64,000 nucleotides of DNA from Flavobacteriaceae bacterium. GTDB taxonomy: Bacteria; Bacteroidota; Bacteroidia; Flavobacteriales; Flavobacteriaceae. Positions within the stretch are counted from its first letter, which is position 1, and the number at the start of each line of letters is the position of its first letter. A program made the translations under genes and the position numbers. The DNA is taken from assembly GCA_030835825.1 (NCBI GenBank), contig JAURRA010000010.1, positions 1 through 64,000 on the forward strand, given 5' to 3'. A model generated the notes under the pieces. The model ran no database searches and had not been told where the DNA came from. It saw only the letters and a list, made by a program, of their open reading frames with translations. Below, one piece after another: positions 9,201 through 18,524 of the stretch.

Positions 9201-10608
9201 TGATATCAGTGAGTAAAATTCCTGATTGAACGGTTGCAATGTCGCGAACCGCATCGGTCAATGCTGAACCCGATCCGCCAATATTCGTCGGATTAAAGCC
9301 ATTGTTGCCATTACTTGGATAAGCGCCTGGACCGACCAATACGTTTACCGTTGACCCCAGAACCTCAGATTCACCTAAATCTTGAAGCGCCAAAATATTT
9401 CTGACATTTTGCGTTTGATTGGATCTATTGGTAACCCAAACTTCAAGTCGTGTAATTTGAACGTTAGAATTTATGTAGGGGTAGTTGGATAATGCTTGAT
9501 CGTATTGACTTCGAAAGTATTGGGCCAAAAAGAAATGTCTGTTTTCCTCATAATCTAAACTAAAAAAATCAAAGTTCTCTAATGTACCGCCTCCCTGAGC
9601 TGTCACAGCTCTAGTTTGTGATTTCTGCTCCGAAAAAACAGCTTGAATTCTAGTTTTTCCGAGTTTCAATTCTGTTCTAAAGCCAAATAAACTTTGAGCA
9701 CCAGATATCAAAGAACTATTGAGAGGCATGCTGACATTTCCAACTTCAATTTTTTGAATGATACTGTCTTCACTGCCGTCTATCCCTTTATTGAAGCCAG
9801 AAGATTTATTCTTGAAGCCTTCCAAATCACTTTGCAAGCCTTGTCCTTTATTTAAAATATCTCCCGCTTTTTGCGATACATTGCCCAATTTATCTTGTAT
9901 ACCCGAAGCCTTGTCTAAAATGTTTTGAACACCCTCACTTGGATTTGCCAAGGGGTTGAACTCTAGTTTGAAAATATTTTGAAAATCAAAAGTTGATTCG
10001 GTATCGTAATTAGCATTTACTAATAATCTGGTCCCTACTTTACCCAACAGGCTTAATTGAATTCTTTGATCAAAATCGAAAGTCAAATTACTTCTGTTGC
10101 GCGGCGAAAAAGTTGGATTATCTTGTCTTGAATACAAAATACCCAAATCCATCTCTACAGATCCTTGAGGGGCAACAGAAATTGTATTGCTTCCAAACAA
10201 AGTTTCGAAAAACCCAGAATTGACGTACAAGTCGGGAATTAAATTCCTTCGTTGATCTGACGAGCCCGATTTCAAACCCTCCAAGGCATCTATTTTATCT
10301 TGATAATAATTCTTTGCCGCTTCTTTCAACATCAAAGTCTCAAATTCTTCTGGTGTAAGGATTACCGGGACGTTTATTCTGATGTTCCCAGTGGTTTCAG
10401 CATAAATATATCGATCCGTTAGAGGATCGTAAGTGTAAAGAGCCGAAATACTTGGCGGATTGTTAAAGGACAAGTTCCCAAAAAGTGAAGGTGGACTTAT
10501 TGAATCTTGAACCGCCGAAATATCATCTTGAGCCGACCCAAACAAGGGAACCAAAAGCAGCAGGTTGAGCTTCAAGAAAAATCTAATTATTTTTGGGGTT
10601 TTTGTCAT
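3274..10608 (-). CDS. sprA: Type IX secretion outer-membrane translocon SprA (Sov)
   Basis: SprA is the giant outer-membrane beta-barrel through which type IX cargo leaves the cell in Bacteroidota; it is needed for gliding and secretion in Flavobacterium. The product is about 2,444 residues, as expected. The first codon of the open frame is TTG, but the next codon is ATG (10608), which begins a normal signal peptide (MTKTPKIIRFF, hydrophobic LLLLVPLFG, cleavage at SAQ). The body is rich in Asn, Asp, Tyr and aromatic beta-strand patterns and ends with a strand closing in Phe-Gly-Asn, typical of outer-membrane barrels. SprA-type segments are visible, for example NLIPDLYVNS and SLFGFRTELKLG near the N-terminus and EGTQNGISLLSPFSW mid-protein. 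The other T9SS genes are not in this window. ruvA ends 23 bp upstream. Confidence 0.96.
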   Translation of the reverse strand: MTKTPKIIRFFLKLNLLLLVPLFGSAQDDISAVQDSISPPSLFGNLSFNNPPSISALYTYDPLTDRYIYAETTGNIRINVPVILTPEEFETLMLKEAAKNYYQDKIDALEGLKSGSSDQRRNLIPDLYVNSGFFETLFGSNTISVAPQGSVEMDLGILYSRQDNPTFSPRNRSNLTFDFDQRIQLSLLGKVGTRLLVNANYDTESTFDFQNIFKLEFNPLANPSEGVQNILDKASGIQDKLGNVSQKAGDILNKGQGLQSDLEGFKNKSSGFNKGIDGSEDSIIQKIEVGNVSMPLNSSLISGAQSLFGFRTELKLGKTRIQAVFSEQKSQTRAVTAQGGGTLENFDFFSLDYEENRHFFLAQYFRSQYDQALSNYPYINSNVQITRLEVWVTNRSNQTQNVRNILALQDLGESEVLGSTVNVLVGPGAYPSNGNNGFNPTNIGGSGSALTDAVRDIATVQSGILLTDISEGLDYGKLENARKLNQGTDYQFHQQLGYISLNQRLQNDEILAVAFQYTVGGEVYQVGEFANDGVNATDVSTGGANDEFQIVNNNNLILKMLKSTVTNVNEPLWDLMMKNIYSTGAYQLSQEDFRLNIFYTETAPRNYISPVEGTSFPDFEGGDTALEDLPLLRVFNFDKLNFNNDPQGGGDGFFDYVPNITVIPLNGKIIFTKVEPFGRYLFDILDDDNNPTDNQFDYDTPSSYNPNQAKYVYDKLYKQTKTAALEDSEKNKFQFKGRYKSTGNSGIPIGFNAPRGSVKVTAGGRVLVEGVDYTVNYQAGVVQILDPALEASNVPIDVTVENSTLFGQQTKRFTGINVEHQFNDNFLLGATFLNLNERPFTQKANLGTEPINNTVLGLNGNFATEVPVLTRLINKLPNIDTDVESKMSVRGEFAYLAPGSPKGTQLQGEATSYIDDFEGTQNGISLLSPFSWQLSSRPLNLFNDPSLDNAGVQNGYDRAFLNWYSIDPIFYTNQRPAGITDDDLSSLYTRRIYVNEVFPALDLVQGQTTVINSLDLTYYPTERGPYNFRLGSENGVDPNRAWAGISRQLTTTDFEQSNVEYIEFWLLDPFLEDAANQGGKLTINLGNISEDVLKDGRKQFENGLPEDGDISALLAQPTQWGTVVPQNQSLVYAFTSQGENRTNQDVGLDGFDDLEESSFAQTIAPGANFGPDPANDNYNYFLNTEGDIFERYKRYNGLDGNSPDTFSDTNRGSTTFPDVEDINRDNTMNTIDSYFEYEINLSPIALSDDDNPFIVDKKEIPVTMENGTSSNATWYQFRIPLSEATNTVGGITDFRSIRFARLVLTDFDRKTTLRFASFDLVSSDWRQYRLSLDDEPNNDNDPTEFSIGVVGIQENDGSYASPPGIYREEINNNNSIIRQNEQSLVLKACDLESGDSRAVFKNISIDMRQFNKLRMFLHAEEGKIAGLADGDAVGFIRMGNDVTQNYYQVEIPLQVSSPNASSAAGLWPEINEINLPLDVWQQIKSIGISEGSLSNIIPKYYEVVNGQLIDTPVAEDSPYILGQQRVSIKGNPNFGEVRTLMVGIKNGRPDNTSICPEVWFNELRISDMDNEGGWAAILSMDSNVADFMTMSLTARHATSGFGSVEQGPNERSQEDVNQYDVVTNMNLGQLLPKKWGVQLPFNYGQSEALITPKFDQQYQDLELENRLNAADSSQEREQILRQSEDYTRRQSINFIGVRKQLGADQKPRIYNVENLTLNYSYNLTEHRDFEIEAAKDQNVRVGATYNFAFNPLVLEPFKKNDSIFRSKYLRLLKDFNLSLLPSNISLSANYNRQFFKQKFRDFDLGAGNIGIDEVFRRNYTFDLEYRVNYNLTKALQFNFAASSNRIVRNYFIDNNLMGNQDPSRDVWDGFFDVGDPNRYYQQLGLTYTLPFDKLPILDFIRASYAYNGDFQWQKGSDLFGNFTAEDGVTYDLGNSISNSNSHNLNANLDLKKFYRNIKSNKRRKPGTARGNKKDDFLSKLTGLLTSVERMQLNYTETNGSALPGFLPSPGLWGTVEPTLGYTLGSQRDIRQLAAQNGWLTIFPEFNQQYTTNTTTNLDYVINVTPLTDLRIDFNGGRSYAFNSTENFNTTDSNGDGLSDSYNSLTTNSFGNFNISTSIIKTAFQQSDGTRSLPFDEFRANRLIIARRLAASAGVNFSNPLNFENGDLNGYPLGFGKTNQAVLLPAFLAAYSGKDANKISTSPWRDTPIPNWTMRYTGLMKLNWFKKNFNRFSMTHGYMATYTINQFQRNLDYNDIDFLEPYNSQPQEVLDQSGNYKNENLLGNVNLMEQFSPLIKVDMELKSSLKLLGEIRTDRTMMLSFDNNLLTEIKGKQYTFGLGYRIKDLKFRTKIGGGQSRTLKSDLNMKADVSVRDNLTTIRYLDLDQSQVTAGQTIWSIKYQADYAFSKNLTGILYFDYNFSEYAISTVFPQTTIRSGITLKYNFGN

Positions 10609-10631
10609 CAATACAAAATGTTCCTTGAAGC

Positions 10632-11213
10632 TTACAGTCTTTTAAGTGCTTCCTTAATCAAGGTTTCAACTTTCAGGTTAGGATCGACTTTCAAGACATG
10701 ATCCAAAGCTGTTCCAGCGGCCTTTCTTGAAAATCCAAGCACCTCTAAAGCAGATAACGCTTCATCTTTAAAAGTATTGTTAATTTTTAAGCTTGATTGA
10801 TCAGTATCCTCGACACCTATTACCTTATCCTTGAGTTCTATGATCGTTCTCTGGGCTGTTTTAGCCCCAATACCCTTGATAGCTTGTATCGAAGCGATAT
10901 CCTCATGGCTAATGGCCTGAACGATTTGAGCGGGGGTCATGGACGACAACATGGTTCGTGCGATACTTGCACCTATACCGCTTACTGATATCAATAGACG
11001 AAAAACATCTCTTTCAACCGTGCTTGAAAAACCAAATAGAGTATGGGAGTCTTCTTTGACCTGCAAATGGGTGTATATCATTATCGACTCGTCATCAGAC
11101 ACTTGGGAAAAAGTGTTCAGTGAAATATGCAGCAAATACCCAACTCCATTGCATTCCACAATAACTTGCGTTGGATTTTTCTCTACCAATCTACCTTTTA
11201 AAAATGTAATCAT
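10632..11213 (-). CDS. ruvA: Holliday junction DNA helicase subunit RuvA
   Basis: RuvA binds four-way DNA junctions and loads the RuvB motor for branch migration. The 193 residues show the N-terminal OB-fold (MITFLKGRLVEKNPTQVIVE, GVGYLLHIS), the helix-hairpin-helix region (LLISVSGIGASIARTMLS and IQAIKGIGAKTAQRTIIELKDK split over about 75-130), and a C-terminal domain III (DEALSALEVLGFSRKAA) that contacts RuvB. ruvB lies in the same direction 3.3 kb upstream, separated by queG and maeB. A TACATTTG -7-type element at 11234-11241 suggests a promoter of its own. Confidence 0.97.
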   Translation of the reverse strand: MITFLKGRLVEKNPTQVIVECNGVGYLLHISLNTFSQVSDDESIMIYTHLQVKEDSHTLFGFSSTVERDVFRLLISVSGIGASIARTMLSSMTPAQIVQAISHEDIASIQAIKGIGAKTAQRTIIELKDKVIGVEDTDQSSLKINNTFKDEALSALEVLGFSRKAAGTALDHVLKVDPNLKVETLIKEALKRL

Positions 11214-11233
11214 ATCAAAGTGGTGCTATGTCT

Positions 11234-11241
11234 CAAATGTA
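11234..11241 (-). promoter_or_regulatory. Candidate -7 element upstream of ruvA
   Basis: On the minus strand this reads TACATTTG, a full match to the Bacteroidota -7 consensus TAnnTTTG, 21 bases before the ruvA start. No good TTG is seen at the -33 spacing, so the call is tentative. Confidence 0.35.
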
Positions 11242-11282
11242 ACGATTTTAGATAGACTATAAGTCTCCGAGGATTCAAGGGA

Positions 11283-13568
11283 TTAATTTCTTGTGCGGCG
11301 TTTTTGCTTTTTCTGAGCGTGAATTACCGCAATAGCACTCATATTGACAATCTCGTCAACACTCGCGTCGAGTTGCAAAATGTGTACAGGCTTTTTAAGT
11401 CCCATCATGATTGGCCCTATGTTTTCGGCCTTATTAATTTCCTTTATAAGCTTATAGGTGATATTGGCTGCATCTAGATTGGGAAATACTAAAGTATTAA
11501 CCTTTTTTCCTGCCAATTTCGAAAATGGAAATATGTCTTGTAGCATCTCATTGTTTAAAGCAAAGTCTGTTTGTACTTCGCCATCTACGATCAAATTGGG
11601 ATAATACTGGTGTAAATAAGACACTGCCTCCTTAACCTTTCGAGGAGATGTGGTGTGGGATGAACCGAAATTTGAATAAGATATCATAGCGACAATTGGT
11701 TCAAGCCCAAACATTTTCACCGTTGTAGCTGTCATTCTAGCAATAGTAGCCAAATCCTTTGAACTGGGATCAATATTTATAGAAGTGTCACTTAAAAACA
11801 AAGGGCCTCTTTCAGTAATAAGCAAGTTGGTAGTCGCTACTCTTGTTGCGCCATAATCTAAACCTATGAGTTCAAGCATCGGCTTGATCACTGAAGGAAA
11901 GCTGCGAGAAAACCCAGTAATTAGGGCGTCGGCATCACCTTCATTGACCATCATAGCGGCAAAATAGTTGCGTTCACGCATTAATTTTTTGGCTGAGATG
12001 AGTGTCAATCCATTTCTTTTTCTTTGCTGCCAGTAGATCTCTGCATATCGATTTCTTCGCTCTCTTTCTTGGTTAGATTTTGGATCGATAATGGGTACTT
12101 GTTCATGGAAATCAATTTCAGCTTTCAAGGCTTCAATTTTCAATTGGTCTCCCAAAAGAATAGGATGGGCTATACCCTCGTCATGAGCAATTTGAGCCGC
12201 CTTCAATACTGGCAAATGATCTGCCTCGGCAAACACCAGACGCTTAGGGTCTGATTTGGCTCTGCTGTGCAATAGGCGCACGAGTTTGCTGTCATTCCCC
12301 AACCGCTCCATCAAAATCTCTTCATATTTGTCCCAATCTACAATGGGCTCCCTTGCCACGCCCGTTTCCATTGCGGCTCTTGCTACGGCTGGTGGCACCA
12401 CAGAAATTAATCGGGGGTCGAATGGCTTTGGAATGATATAATCTCTACCATAGATCAATTTTGTCTGATCGTAGGCTATATTCACTTGCTCGGGAACCGC
12501 TTCTTTGGCCAAATTGGCTAAGGCCTCGACCGCTGCCATTTTCATGGCTTCGTTAATTGTTGTCGCCCTGACATCCAAGGCCCCTCTGAATATAAAAGGA
12601 AACCCTAGGACATTATTCACTTGGTTTGGATGATCAGTCCGCCCAGTAGCCATTATGAGGTCTTCTCGGGTAGATACTGCCAAATCGTAAGGAATTTCAG
12701 GGTCAGGATTTGCCATGGCAAAAACTATGGGATTTGCAGCCATTGACAACAACATCTCTGGAGTTACGATATTCGAAATTGATAAACCTATAAAAACATC
12801 GGCGCCTTTCATAGCATCCTCGAGAGTATAGAGATCGCGATCGGTGGAAAACTCTAACTTCTCACTACTCAGATTCTCTCTGTCGTTGCGAATGACTCCC
12901 TTGGAATCGAGCATGACCATGTTATCTCGTTTTGCTCCAAACGCACGATAAAGTCGAGAACATGATATGGCCGCAGCACCTGCTCCACTAATGACGATCT
13001 TGACCTCGTCTAATTGTTTGCCAGCCAATTCAACAGCATTGAGCAATGCCGCAGCAGAGATAATGGCAGTGCCGTGTTGATCGTCGTGCATTACTGGGAT
13101 ATCGAGTTCTTCCTTGAGTCTTCTCTCAATTTCAAATGCTTCAGGGGCCTTGATGTCTTCTAAATTGATTCCACCAAAAGTTGGGGCAATACGTTTTACA
13201 GTTTCGACAAATTCATCGATATTTTCAGTATCGACTTCGATATCAAAGACGTCGATATCAGCAAAAATCTTAAATAAAACGGCCTTCCCTTCCATTACTG
13301 GTTTAGAAGCCTCTGGGCCAATGTTGCCTAGACCAAGCACGGCAGTACCGTTAGTAATCACGGCTACAAGATTACCCTTAGATGTGTACTTATAGGCGTT
13401 ATTCTTATCCTTTTCTATTTCGAGACAGGGTTCAGCTACACCAGGGGAATAGGCCAGAGCTAAGTCTCTTTGGGAAGTGTATTTTTTTGTCGGGACAACC
13501 TTAATTTTGCCAGGTATTGGTTTCGCATGATAAATCAGTGCCTCATGTCTTTTGCGTTGCTCGCTCAT
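11283..13568 (-). CDS. maeB: NADP-dependent malic enzyme with phosphotransacetylase-like C-terminal domain
   Basis: MaeB oxidatively decarboxylates malate to pyruvate and CO2, making NADPH. The 761-residue product has the two-part MaeB architecture: a malic-enzyme catalytic half (about 1-430) with [22 protein letters not shown] and the nucleotide-binding [13 protein letters not shown], then a phosphate acetyltransferase-like half (about 435-750) with [22 protein letters not shown] and [12 protein letters not shown]. In known MaeB proteins the second half is not catalytic and serves oligomerisation and acetyl-CoA regulation; that is family knowledge. The tail is basic (KKQKRRTRN). It lies between queG and ruvA; the metabolic link to those DNA and tRNA genes is positional only. 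Confidence 0.96.
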   Translation of the reverse strand: MSEQRKRHEALIYHAKPIPGKIKVVPTKKYTSQRDLALAYSPGVAEPCLEIEKDKNNAYKYTSKGNLVAVITNGTAVLGLGNIGPEASKPVMEGKAVLFKIFADIDVFDIEVDTENIDEFVETVKRIAPTFGGINLEDIKAPEAFEIERRLKEELDIPVMHDDQHGTAIISAAALLNAVELAGKQLDEVKIVISGAGAAAISCSRLYRAFGAKRDNMVMLDSKGVIRNDRENLSSEKLEFSTDRDLYTLEDAMKGADVFIGLSISNIVTPEMLLSMAANPIVFAMANPDPEIPYDLAVSTREDLIMATGRTDHPNQVNNVLGFPFIFRGALDVRATTINEAMKMAAVEALANLAKEAVPEQVNIAYDQTKLIYGRDYIIPKPFDPRLISVVPPAVARAAMETGVAREPIVDWDKYEEILMERLGNDSKLVRLLHSRAKSDPKRLVFAEADHLPVLKAAQIAHDEGIAHPILLGDQLKIEALKAEIDFHEQVPIIDPKSNQERERRNRYAEIYWQQRKRNGLTLISAKKLMRERNYFAAMMVNEGDADALITGFSRSFPSVIKPMLELIGLDYGATRVATTNLLITERGPLFLSDTSINIDPSSKDLATIARMTATTVKMFGLEPIVAMISYSNFGSSHTTSPRKVKEAVSYLHQYYPNLIVDGEVQTDFALNNEMLQDIFPFSKLAGKKVNTLVFPNLDAANITYKLIKEINKAENIGPIMMGLKKPVHILQLDASVDEIVNMSAIAVIHAQKKQKRRTRN

Positions 13569-13591
13569 AAATTTAAGTCTATTGAAGTTTA

Positions 13592-13599
13592 CAAAGTTA
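13592..13599 (-). promoter_or_regulatory. Candidate -7 element upstream of maeB
   Basis: The minus strand reads TAACTTTG, matching TAnnTTTG, 24 bases before the maeB ATG in the 63-bp gap after queG. The -33 region is weak (CTG in place of TTG), so maeB may still rely partly on read-through from ruvB-queG. Confidence 0.38.
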
Positions 13600-13631
13600 A
13601 GCCGTTGCTTCTTATTGACAGCCTTAGTTTA

Positions 13632-14558
13632 TTAATCTTTTAAAAAATTGATATTCCGCTGTAGTCCTTTAAATTTGGTTCTCTGTACTGCCGAATTTTG
13701 AAATAAATCGCTAAAAACCGACTCGGTAAGTTCTTGCCAATCGCTTTTGGTCATCGTTAATAAATCATGGTGTGGATTGAATAACGGCTCTTGATGGGGC
13801 TTTGAAAAACGATTCCAAGGGCATACATCTTGGCATATATCACAACCAAACATCCAGTCTTCAAATTTCCCCTTCATTGAGTCGGGCAAATTGTCTTTTA
13901 GTTCGATGGTAAAATAAGATATACATTTGCTACCATCCACAACATAGGGGGCGACAATAGCCTCTGTTGGGCAAGCATCCAAGCAAGCTGTGCAACTGCC
14001 ACAATGATCAGTAATAGGCGTGTCATATTCCAAATCGATATCCAGAATGAGTTCAGCGATAAAGTAAAACGACCCTACTTGCTGGGTGAGTAAATTGCTA
14101 TTTTTGCCAATCCACCCTAAACCACTTTTTGCCGCCCAAGCTTTATCTAATACAGGAGCAGAATCGACAAATACTCTTCCTCCTACCTCTCCAATTTCTT
14201 GGTGAATAAAATGCATCAACGATTTGAGCTTGTCCTTGATGACAAAGTGATAGTCTGTGCCAAAAGCATATTTTGACAATTTGGGAGCTTCAGGATCCGA
14301 TTGCAATTCGTTTGGAAAGTAATTCAATAATACTGAAACCACACTTTTGGCACCATCGACCAATTTTGTTGGGTCCAATCTCTTGTCAAAATGATTGGCC
14401 ATGTATCCCATCTCCCCCTGATGGTTGTTGTTCAGCCAACGTTCGAGTCGCGGCGCTTCTTCTTCTAAAAATCCTGCTTTACTTACACCACAAGATAAAA
14501 AACCGAGGCGTTTAGCTTCGGCTTTTATTAATGACGTATTCTTAGATGTTGCATTCAA
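13632..14558 (-). CDS. queG: Epoxyqueuosine reductase
   Basis: QueG performs the final reduction of epoxyqueuosine to queuosine in the wobble position of certain tRNAs, using cobalamin and two [4Fe-4S] clusters. At 308 residues it is the short form without the C-terminal HEAT repeats of longer homologues. Both cluster motifs are present: [15 protein letters not shown] near residue 190 and [13 protein letters not shown] near 238; [19 protein letters not shown] (about 138-156) is the conserved cobalamin-side region. The frame starts with TTG (14558), overlapping the ruvB stop by 4 bp in the sequence TTGA, which suggests translational coupling; no in-frame ATG lies near the N-terminus, so the TTG start is favoured. 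Confidence 0.94.
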   Translation of the reverse strand: MNATSKNTSLIKAEAKRLGFLSCGVSKAGFLEEEAPRLERWLNNNHQGEMGYMANHFDKRLDPTKLVDGAKSVVSVLLNYFPNELQSDPEAPKLSKYAFGTDYHFVIKDKLKSLMHFIHQEIGEVGGRVFVDSAPVLDKAWAAKSGLGWIGKNSNLLTQQVGSFYFIAELILDIDLEYDTPITDHCGSCTACLDACPTEAIVAPYVVDGSKCISYFTIELKDNLPDSMKGKFEDWMFGCDICQDVCPWNRFSKPHQEPLFNPHHDLLTMTKSDWQELTESVFSDLFQNSAVQRTKFKGLQRNINFLKD

Positions 14559-15577
14559 AATAGGCCGCCCTGAACATTTGAACGCACTTTTCCAAGGTGT
14601 TTGTAAGCTAAATCTGTTACCTCACGACCTCGTGGAGTTCTCATAATAAAACCCTGTTGAATTAAGAAAGGCTCATAGACTTCTTCAATAGTTTCAGGGC
14701 TTTCGCTAACGGCAGTAGCAATTGTAGTAATTCCTACTGGTCCACCTTTAAATTTATCTATGATGGTTGATAGAATTTTATTATCCATTTCGTCAAGGCC
14801 ATAGGCATCAACATTGAGTGCTTGTAGGCCGAAACGTGCAATAGTCATGTCAATTTTACCATTTCCTTTGATTTCAGCAAAATCTCGTATTCGGCGCAAT
14901 AATGCGTTTGCGATTCGAGGAGTACCCCTACTTCTGCCAGCAATCTCAATAGCGGCCTCTTGAGAGATAGGTACTTTTAATATTTCGGCACTCCTTTGAA
15001 CGATTGTCGAAAGTAATTCTGTGTCATAGTATTGTAATCTGCTGCTGATCCCAAATCTTGCTCTCATTGGCGCTGTCAATAATCCAGAACGCGTTGTTGC
15101 ACCTACTAAAGTAAATGGCTCAAGATTCAATTGTACCGATCTGGCATTGGGACCTGATTCGATCATGATGTCAATTTTGAAGTCTTCCATTGCTGAGTAT
15201 AAGTACTCCTCCACAATTGGGCTAAGGCGATGTATTTCATCAATAAAAAGAACATCTCGATATTCCAGATTGGTCAAAAGTCCAGCCAAATCACCGGGCT
15301 TATCCAGCACTGGCCCCGAAGTTACTTTGATACCTACTTCCAGTTCGTTAGCTAAAATATGAGCTAAAGTCGTTTTTCCTAAACCCGGTGGACCGTGAAA
15401 TAGGGTATGATCAAGAGCTTCGCTGCGCCGATTGGCTGCCTCGACAAAAATCTCTAGATTTTCTAATACTTGAGCTTGTCCAGTAAAATCGTCAAAACTC
15501 AGAGGTCTAAGAGCTCTTTCGATATCCTGATCTTCTGGAGTAAACTGATCGCCTGTAGGATCCAAATGTTCATTCAT
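14555..15577 (-). CDS. ruvB: Holliday junction branch migration ATPase RuvB
   Basis: RuvB is the hexameric AAA+ motor of the RuvAB complex. The 340-residue sequence has Walker A ([13 protein letters not shown], about residues 63-75), Walker B ([10 protein letters not shown]), sensor I with [18 protein letters not shown], the arginine-bearing [16 protein letters not shown] segment, and the C-terminal winged helix ending [17 protein letters not shown]. It starts 44 bp downstream of ctaD, but a strong intrinsic terminator lies in that gap, so it is probably the first gene of its own unit. A near -7 element (TATCTTTA, minus strand, 15583-15590) is close to the start. Confidence 0.98.
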   Translation of the reverse strand: MNEHLDPTGDQFTPEDQDIERALRPLSFDDFTGQAQVLENLEIFVEAANRRSEALDHTLFHGPPGLGKTTLAHILANELEVGIKVTSGPVLDKPGDLAGLLTNLEYRDVLFIDEIHRLSPIVEEYLYSAMEDFKIDIMIESGPNARSVQLNLEPFTLVGATTRSGLLTAPMRARFGISSRLQYYDTELLSTIVQRSAEILKVPISQEAAIEIAGRSRGTPRIANALLRRIRDFAEIKGNGKIDMTIARFGLQALNVDAYGLDEMDNKILSTIIDKFKGGPVGITTIATAVSESPETIEEVYEPFLIQQGFIMRTPRGREVTDLAYKHLGKVRSNVQGGLF

Positions 15578-15592
15578 GTGGATAAAGATACT

Positions 15593-15617
15593 AAAAAAGC
15601 CCTCTTGTGAGGGCTTT
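15593..15617 (-). terminator. Intrinsic terminator closing the act-cox operon
   Basis: On the minus strand a 9-bp stem, AAAGCCCTC with GAGGGCTTT around a 4-base loop (15596-15604 and 15609-15617), is followed directly by further Ts. It starts 5 bp after the ctaD stop. Because the other side is also A/T-rich it could act in both directions, but only the minus strand has a gene ending here. Confidence 0.88.
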
Positions 15618-15621
15618 CTTT

Positions 15622-17409
15622 TTAGTGTTGAAGTTCTTCTTCTCCTTCTTTAAGAGGAACATTTTGAGGCACATAGTCCTCGTCATGTCCTGGCTTAGAA
15701 TAATCGTATGACCATCTGTAAACGTGAGGAATATCTCCCTCCCAGTTTCCATGAATGTGCTTGACCTCGGTAGTCCATTCCAAAGTATTCGAGCGCCAAG
15801 GATTCTTGGGTGCCTTTTTACCATAGAACATACTATGAATAAAGTTGTAAAGGAACACGATTTGAAAAACACCGCCTACTAGAGCAAAAATTGTAATCAA
15901 TACATTGACGTTTGACAAATCATCAAAGAGCGGAAAATTACTGTTGGTGTAATAACGTCTTGGTAATCCCGCCATTCCAATAAAGTGCATTGGGAAGAAC
16001 ACTCCATAGGCTGAAATTGCCGTTACCCAAAAATGCAGATAGCCCAAGTTTTTGTTTAACATGCGACCAAAGAGTTTGGGGTACCAATGATATATCCCTG
16101 CGAACATTCCATATAGGGCAGAAATACCCATCACTAAATGGAAGTGAGCTACCACAAAATAGGTGTCATGAACATTAATATCTAAAGCGCTGTCTCCTAA
16201 AATGATACCAGTGAGACCACCTGTGATAAACGTGGAAACCAAACCAATGGAAAATAACATGGCAGGGTTAAATTGTAAGTTACCCTTCCACAGCGTTGTA
16301 ATATAATTGAATGCTTTAACAGCTGAAGGAATTGCAATCAACAGTGTAGTAAAAGTAAATACAGATCCCAAGAATGGATTCATTCCTGAGATAAACATGT
16401 GATGGCCCCAAACAATAGTAGACAGAAAAGCAATAGCTAAAATCGACAATACCATTGCGCGATAGCCGAAAATCGGTTTTCTAGAGTTGGTGGCGATGAC
16501 CTCCGAGGTAATTCCTAACGCAGGCAGTAAGACTATATAAACTTCTGGGTGACCCAAGAACCAAAACAAATGCTCGAACAGAACGGGGGAACCACCTTGG
16601 TAGTGCAATACTTCTCCTTGAATAAAAATATCAGACAAAAAGAAAGACGTACCAAAACTTCTGTCCATAATCAATAACAGAGCAGCCGAAAGTAATACGG
16701 GAAAAGAAACAACCCCAATAATGGCTGTTACAAAAAAGGCCCAAATAGTCAAAGGCAGTCTGGTCATGGACATGCCTTTAGTCCTCAAGTTAATAACCGT
16801 AACGATGTAGTTTAGCGACCCCAACAAGGAGGAGGCGATGAATATCGCCATGGAAACTAACCAAAGGGTCATACCCGCGCCAGAACCACTCTGAGCTAAT
16901 GGTAGTGCACTTAAAGGTGGGTAAATAGTCCAACCTGCTGCTGCAGGTCCAGAGGCTACAAATAGTGATATTACCATGACTACACTGGAGACGAAAAAGA
17001 GCCAATAGGAAATCATGTTCAAAAAACCTGAAGCCATGTCACGAGCACCAATTTGCAAGGGAATAAGGAGATTGCTAAATGTCCCACTCAATCCAGCGGT
17101 CAAAACAAAGAAGACCATGATAGTGCCATGAATAGTTACCAAGGCCAGATATATATCGGCATCCATAACGCCATCAGGAGCCCATTTTCCGAGCAGCGCT
17201 TTGAAAATGACATTGGGTTCTCCAGGCCACGCTATTTGAGTACGCATCATTAAAGACATCAAAACTCCAATGACACCCATTATGGTTCCAGTGATCAAAT
17301 ATTGCTTAGCAATCATTTTATGATCTTGACTGAAGATATACTTTGTTACAAAGGTTTCTTTGTGGTGGCCGTGATCTTCGTGATCGTGCGTATCTACATG
17401 TGCTGACAT
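15622..17409 (-). CDS. ctaD: Cytochrome c oxidase subunit I
   Basis: Catalytic haem-copper subunit that reduces O2 to water and pumps protons across the inner membrane. The 595 residues contain about twelve helices and the expected ligands: [10 protein letters not shown] (low-spin haem His), [14 protein letters not shown] (CuB His and cross-linked Tyr), [10 protein letters not shown] (two CuB His), and [15 protein letters not shown] (haem a3 and haem a His). The N-terminus has a soluble stretch rich in His and Asp (about residues 4-16). This is the last gene of the alternative complex III-oxidase operon. No subunit III gene is adjacent, so it must be elsewhere if present. Confidence 0.97.
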   Translation of the reverse strand: MSAHVDTHDHEDHGHHKETFVTKYIFSQDHKMIAKQYLITGTIMGVIGVLMSLMMRTQIAWPGEPNVIFKALLGKWAPDGVMDADIYLALVTIHGTIMVFFVLTAGLSGTFSNLLIPLQIGARDMASGFLNMISYWLFFVSSVVMVISLFVASGPAAAGWTIYPPLSALPLAQSGSGAGMTLWLVSMAIFIASSLLGSLNYIVTVINLRTKGMSMTRLPLTIWAFFVTAIIGVVSFPVLLSAALLLIMDRSFGTSFFLSDIFIQGEVLHYQGGSPVLFEHLFWFLGHPEVYIVLLPALGITSEVIATNSRKPIFGYRAMVLSILAIAFLSTIVWGHHMFISGMNPFLGSVFTFTTLLIAIPSAVKAFNYITTLWKGNLQFNPAMLFSIGLVSTFITGGLTGIILGDSALDINVHDTYFVVAHFHLVMGISALYGMFAGIYHWYPKLFGRMLNKNLGYLHFWVTAISAYGVFFPMHFIGMAGLPRRYYTNSNFPLFDDLSNVNVLITIFALVGGVFQIVFLYNFIHSMFYGKKAPKNPWRSNTLEWTTEVKHIHGNWEGDIPHVYRWSYDYSKPGHDEDYVPQNVPLKEGEEELQH

Positions 17410-17428
17410 AAGATGTGTTTTCTAATTT

Positions 17429-18502
17429 TTAGTTGGGTAGCAATGATGATGCAAAGTCTTTCTGCTGAGACATCCATGCATTAAATTCGTCCTCTGTTTC
17501 TACAACAATTTTCATTTGCATATTGTAATGTGATTTACCACAAATTTTGTTGCACAGTAAAAGAAAATCAAAGTCGTATCTATCCAAAGCTTCTTCACCC
17601 TTGGCCGCTAATTTCTCTGACTTCTTGATTCGAATCTTGTTAATATTATTGATTTTCTCAACAATATTTGGACGCAAACGCATTTCTTCCGTCGTAATTG
17701 TAGGCGTGAAAGCGAATTGAGTTATCATGCCTGGAACACAATTCATTTGCGCTCTAAAGTGAGGCATATAGGCCGAATGTAACACATCCTGTGATCTCAT
17801 TTTAAACAAAATTGGACGGTTTACTGGCAGGTGCAATTCCGTTACAATCACATCATCCTGAGCATTTGGATCTGAGGTATCTAGTCCTAAAATGTTTCCT
17901 GTATTAAGATCAATTAAACGAACATTAGCTTTCCCTAGCGCATTGTCCTCACCGGCGTATCTCGCTTTCCAATTAAATTGTTGAGCGTATAACTCAATAA
18001 CAATAGGATCATCGTCTTCATCGATGGTCATAATCTCTGTCCAAGTGAATAAACCCGACAGAATCAATCCTGCGAGGACCACCACAGGTATAATGGTCCA
18101 AATAAACTCTAGTCTATCGTTATCAGCGAAGAATAGTGCTTTCTTTCCTTTTTCACCGCGGTATTTAAAGGAAAAATAATGCAGTAAAAATTGAGTAATG
18201 GTCTGTACGATGAAGATAATTACTAAAGAAACAATAAATAGTGAATCAACGCCAGGGCCGTGTTCAGAGGCCGCATCGGACAATAATGGTAAGTCTCCCC
18301 AAAGTGCGAAACTAATTATTGTTATGACATAGATAAAGATCAAAAAGCCCATCATCATGTAGCCGTTGACCTTGTTGTCCTTGTCGGTAGCTATTTCTGA
18401 ATCGTCTGTACTAGGTTGTCTAGAAAGATCAAAAATCTTGACCATTTGCCAAATTGCAACTGATATGGAAATTAAAACTAAGATGGTTAAAAAGGTAGTC
18501 AT
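17429..18502 (-). CDS. coxB: Cytochrome c oxidase subunit II
   Basis: Subunit II receives electrons from cytochrome c through the binuclear CuA centre in the periplasm. The 357 residues begin with an extra hydrophobic helix (about 3-22), then helices near 48-70, 88-112 and 133-153, then the cupredoxin-like domain. CuA ligands are visible as VLHSAYMPHFRAQ (His) and CNKICGKSHYNM (Cys, Cys, His, Met). The position between the cysteines that is usually Glu is Lys here; in the family this residue binds CuA through its backbone and its side chain holds a nearby metal, so the change is notable but need not abolish CuA. No cytochrome c domain is fused at the C-terminus. It lies 19 bp before ctaD. Confidence 0.96.
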   Translation of the reverse strand: MTTFLTILVLISISVAIWQMVKIFDLSRQPSTDDSEIATDKDNKVNGYMMMGFLIFIYVITIISFALWGDLPLLSDAASEHGPGVDSLFIVSLVIIFIVQTITQFLLHYFSFKYRGEKGKKALFFADNDRLEFIWTIIPVVVLAGLILSGLFTWTEIMTIDEDDDPIVIELYAQQFNWKARYAGEDNALGKANVRLIDLNTGNILGLDTSDPNAQDDVIVTELHLPVNRPILFKMRSQDVLHSAYMPHFRAQMNCVPGMITQFAFTPTITTEEMRLRPNIVEKINNINKIRIKKSEKLAAKGEEALDRYDFDFLLLCNKICGKSHYNMQMKIVVETEDEFNAWMSQQKDFASSLLPN

Positions 18503-18524
18503 CGCCTTTGATATGCTTTATATG

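Noticed and set aside
11283-13568. Separate phosphotransacetylase gene fused to malic enzyme as a novelty
   Set aside because: The two-part layout is the standard MaeB architecture.
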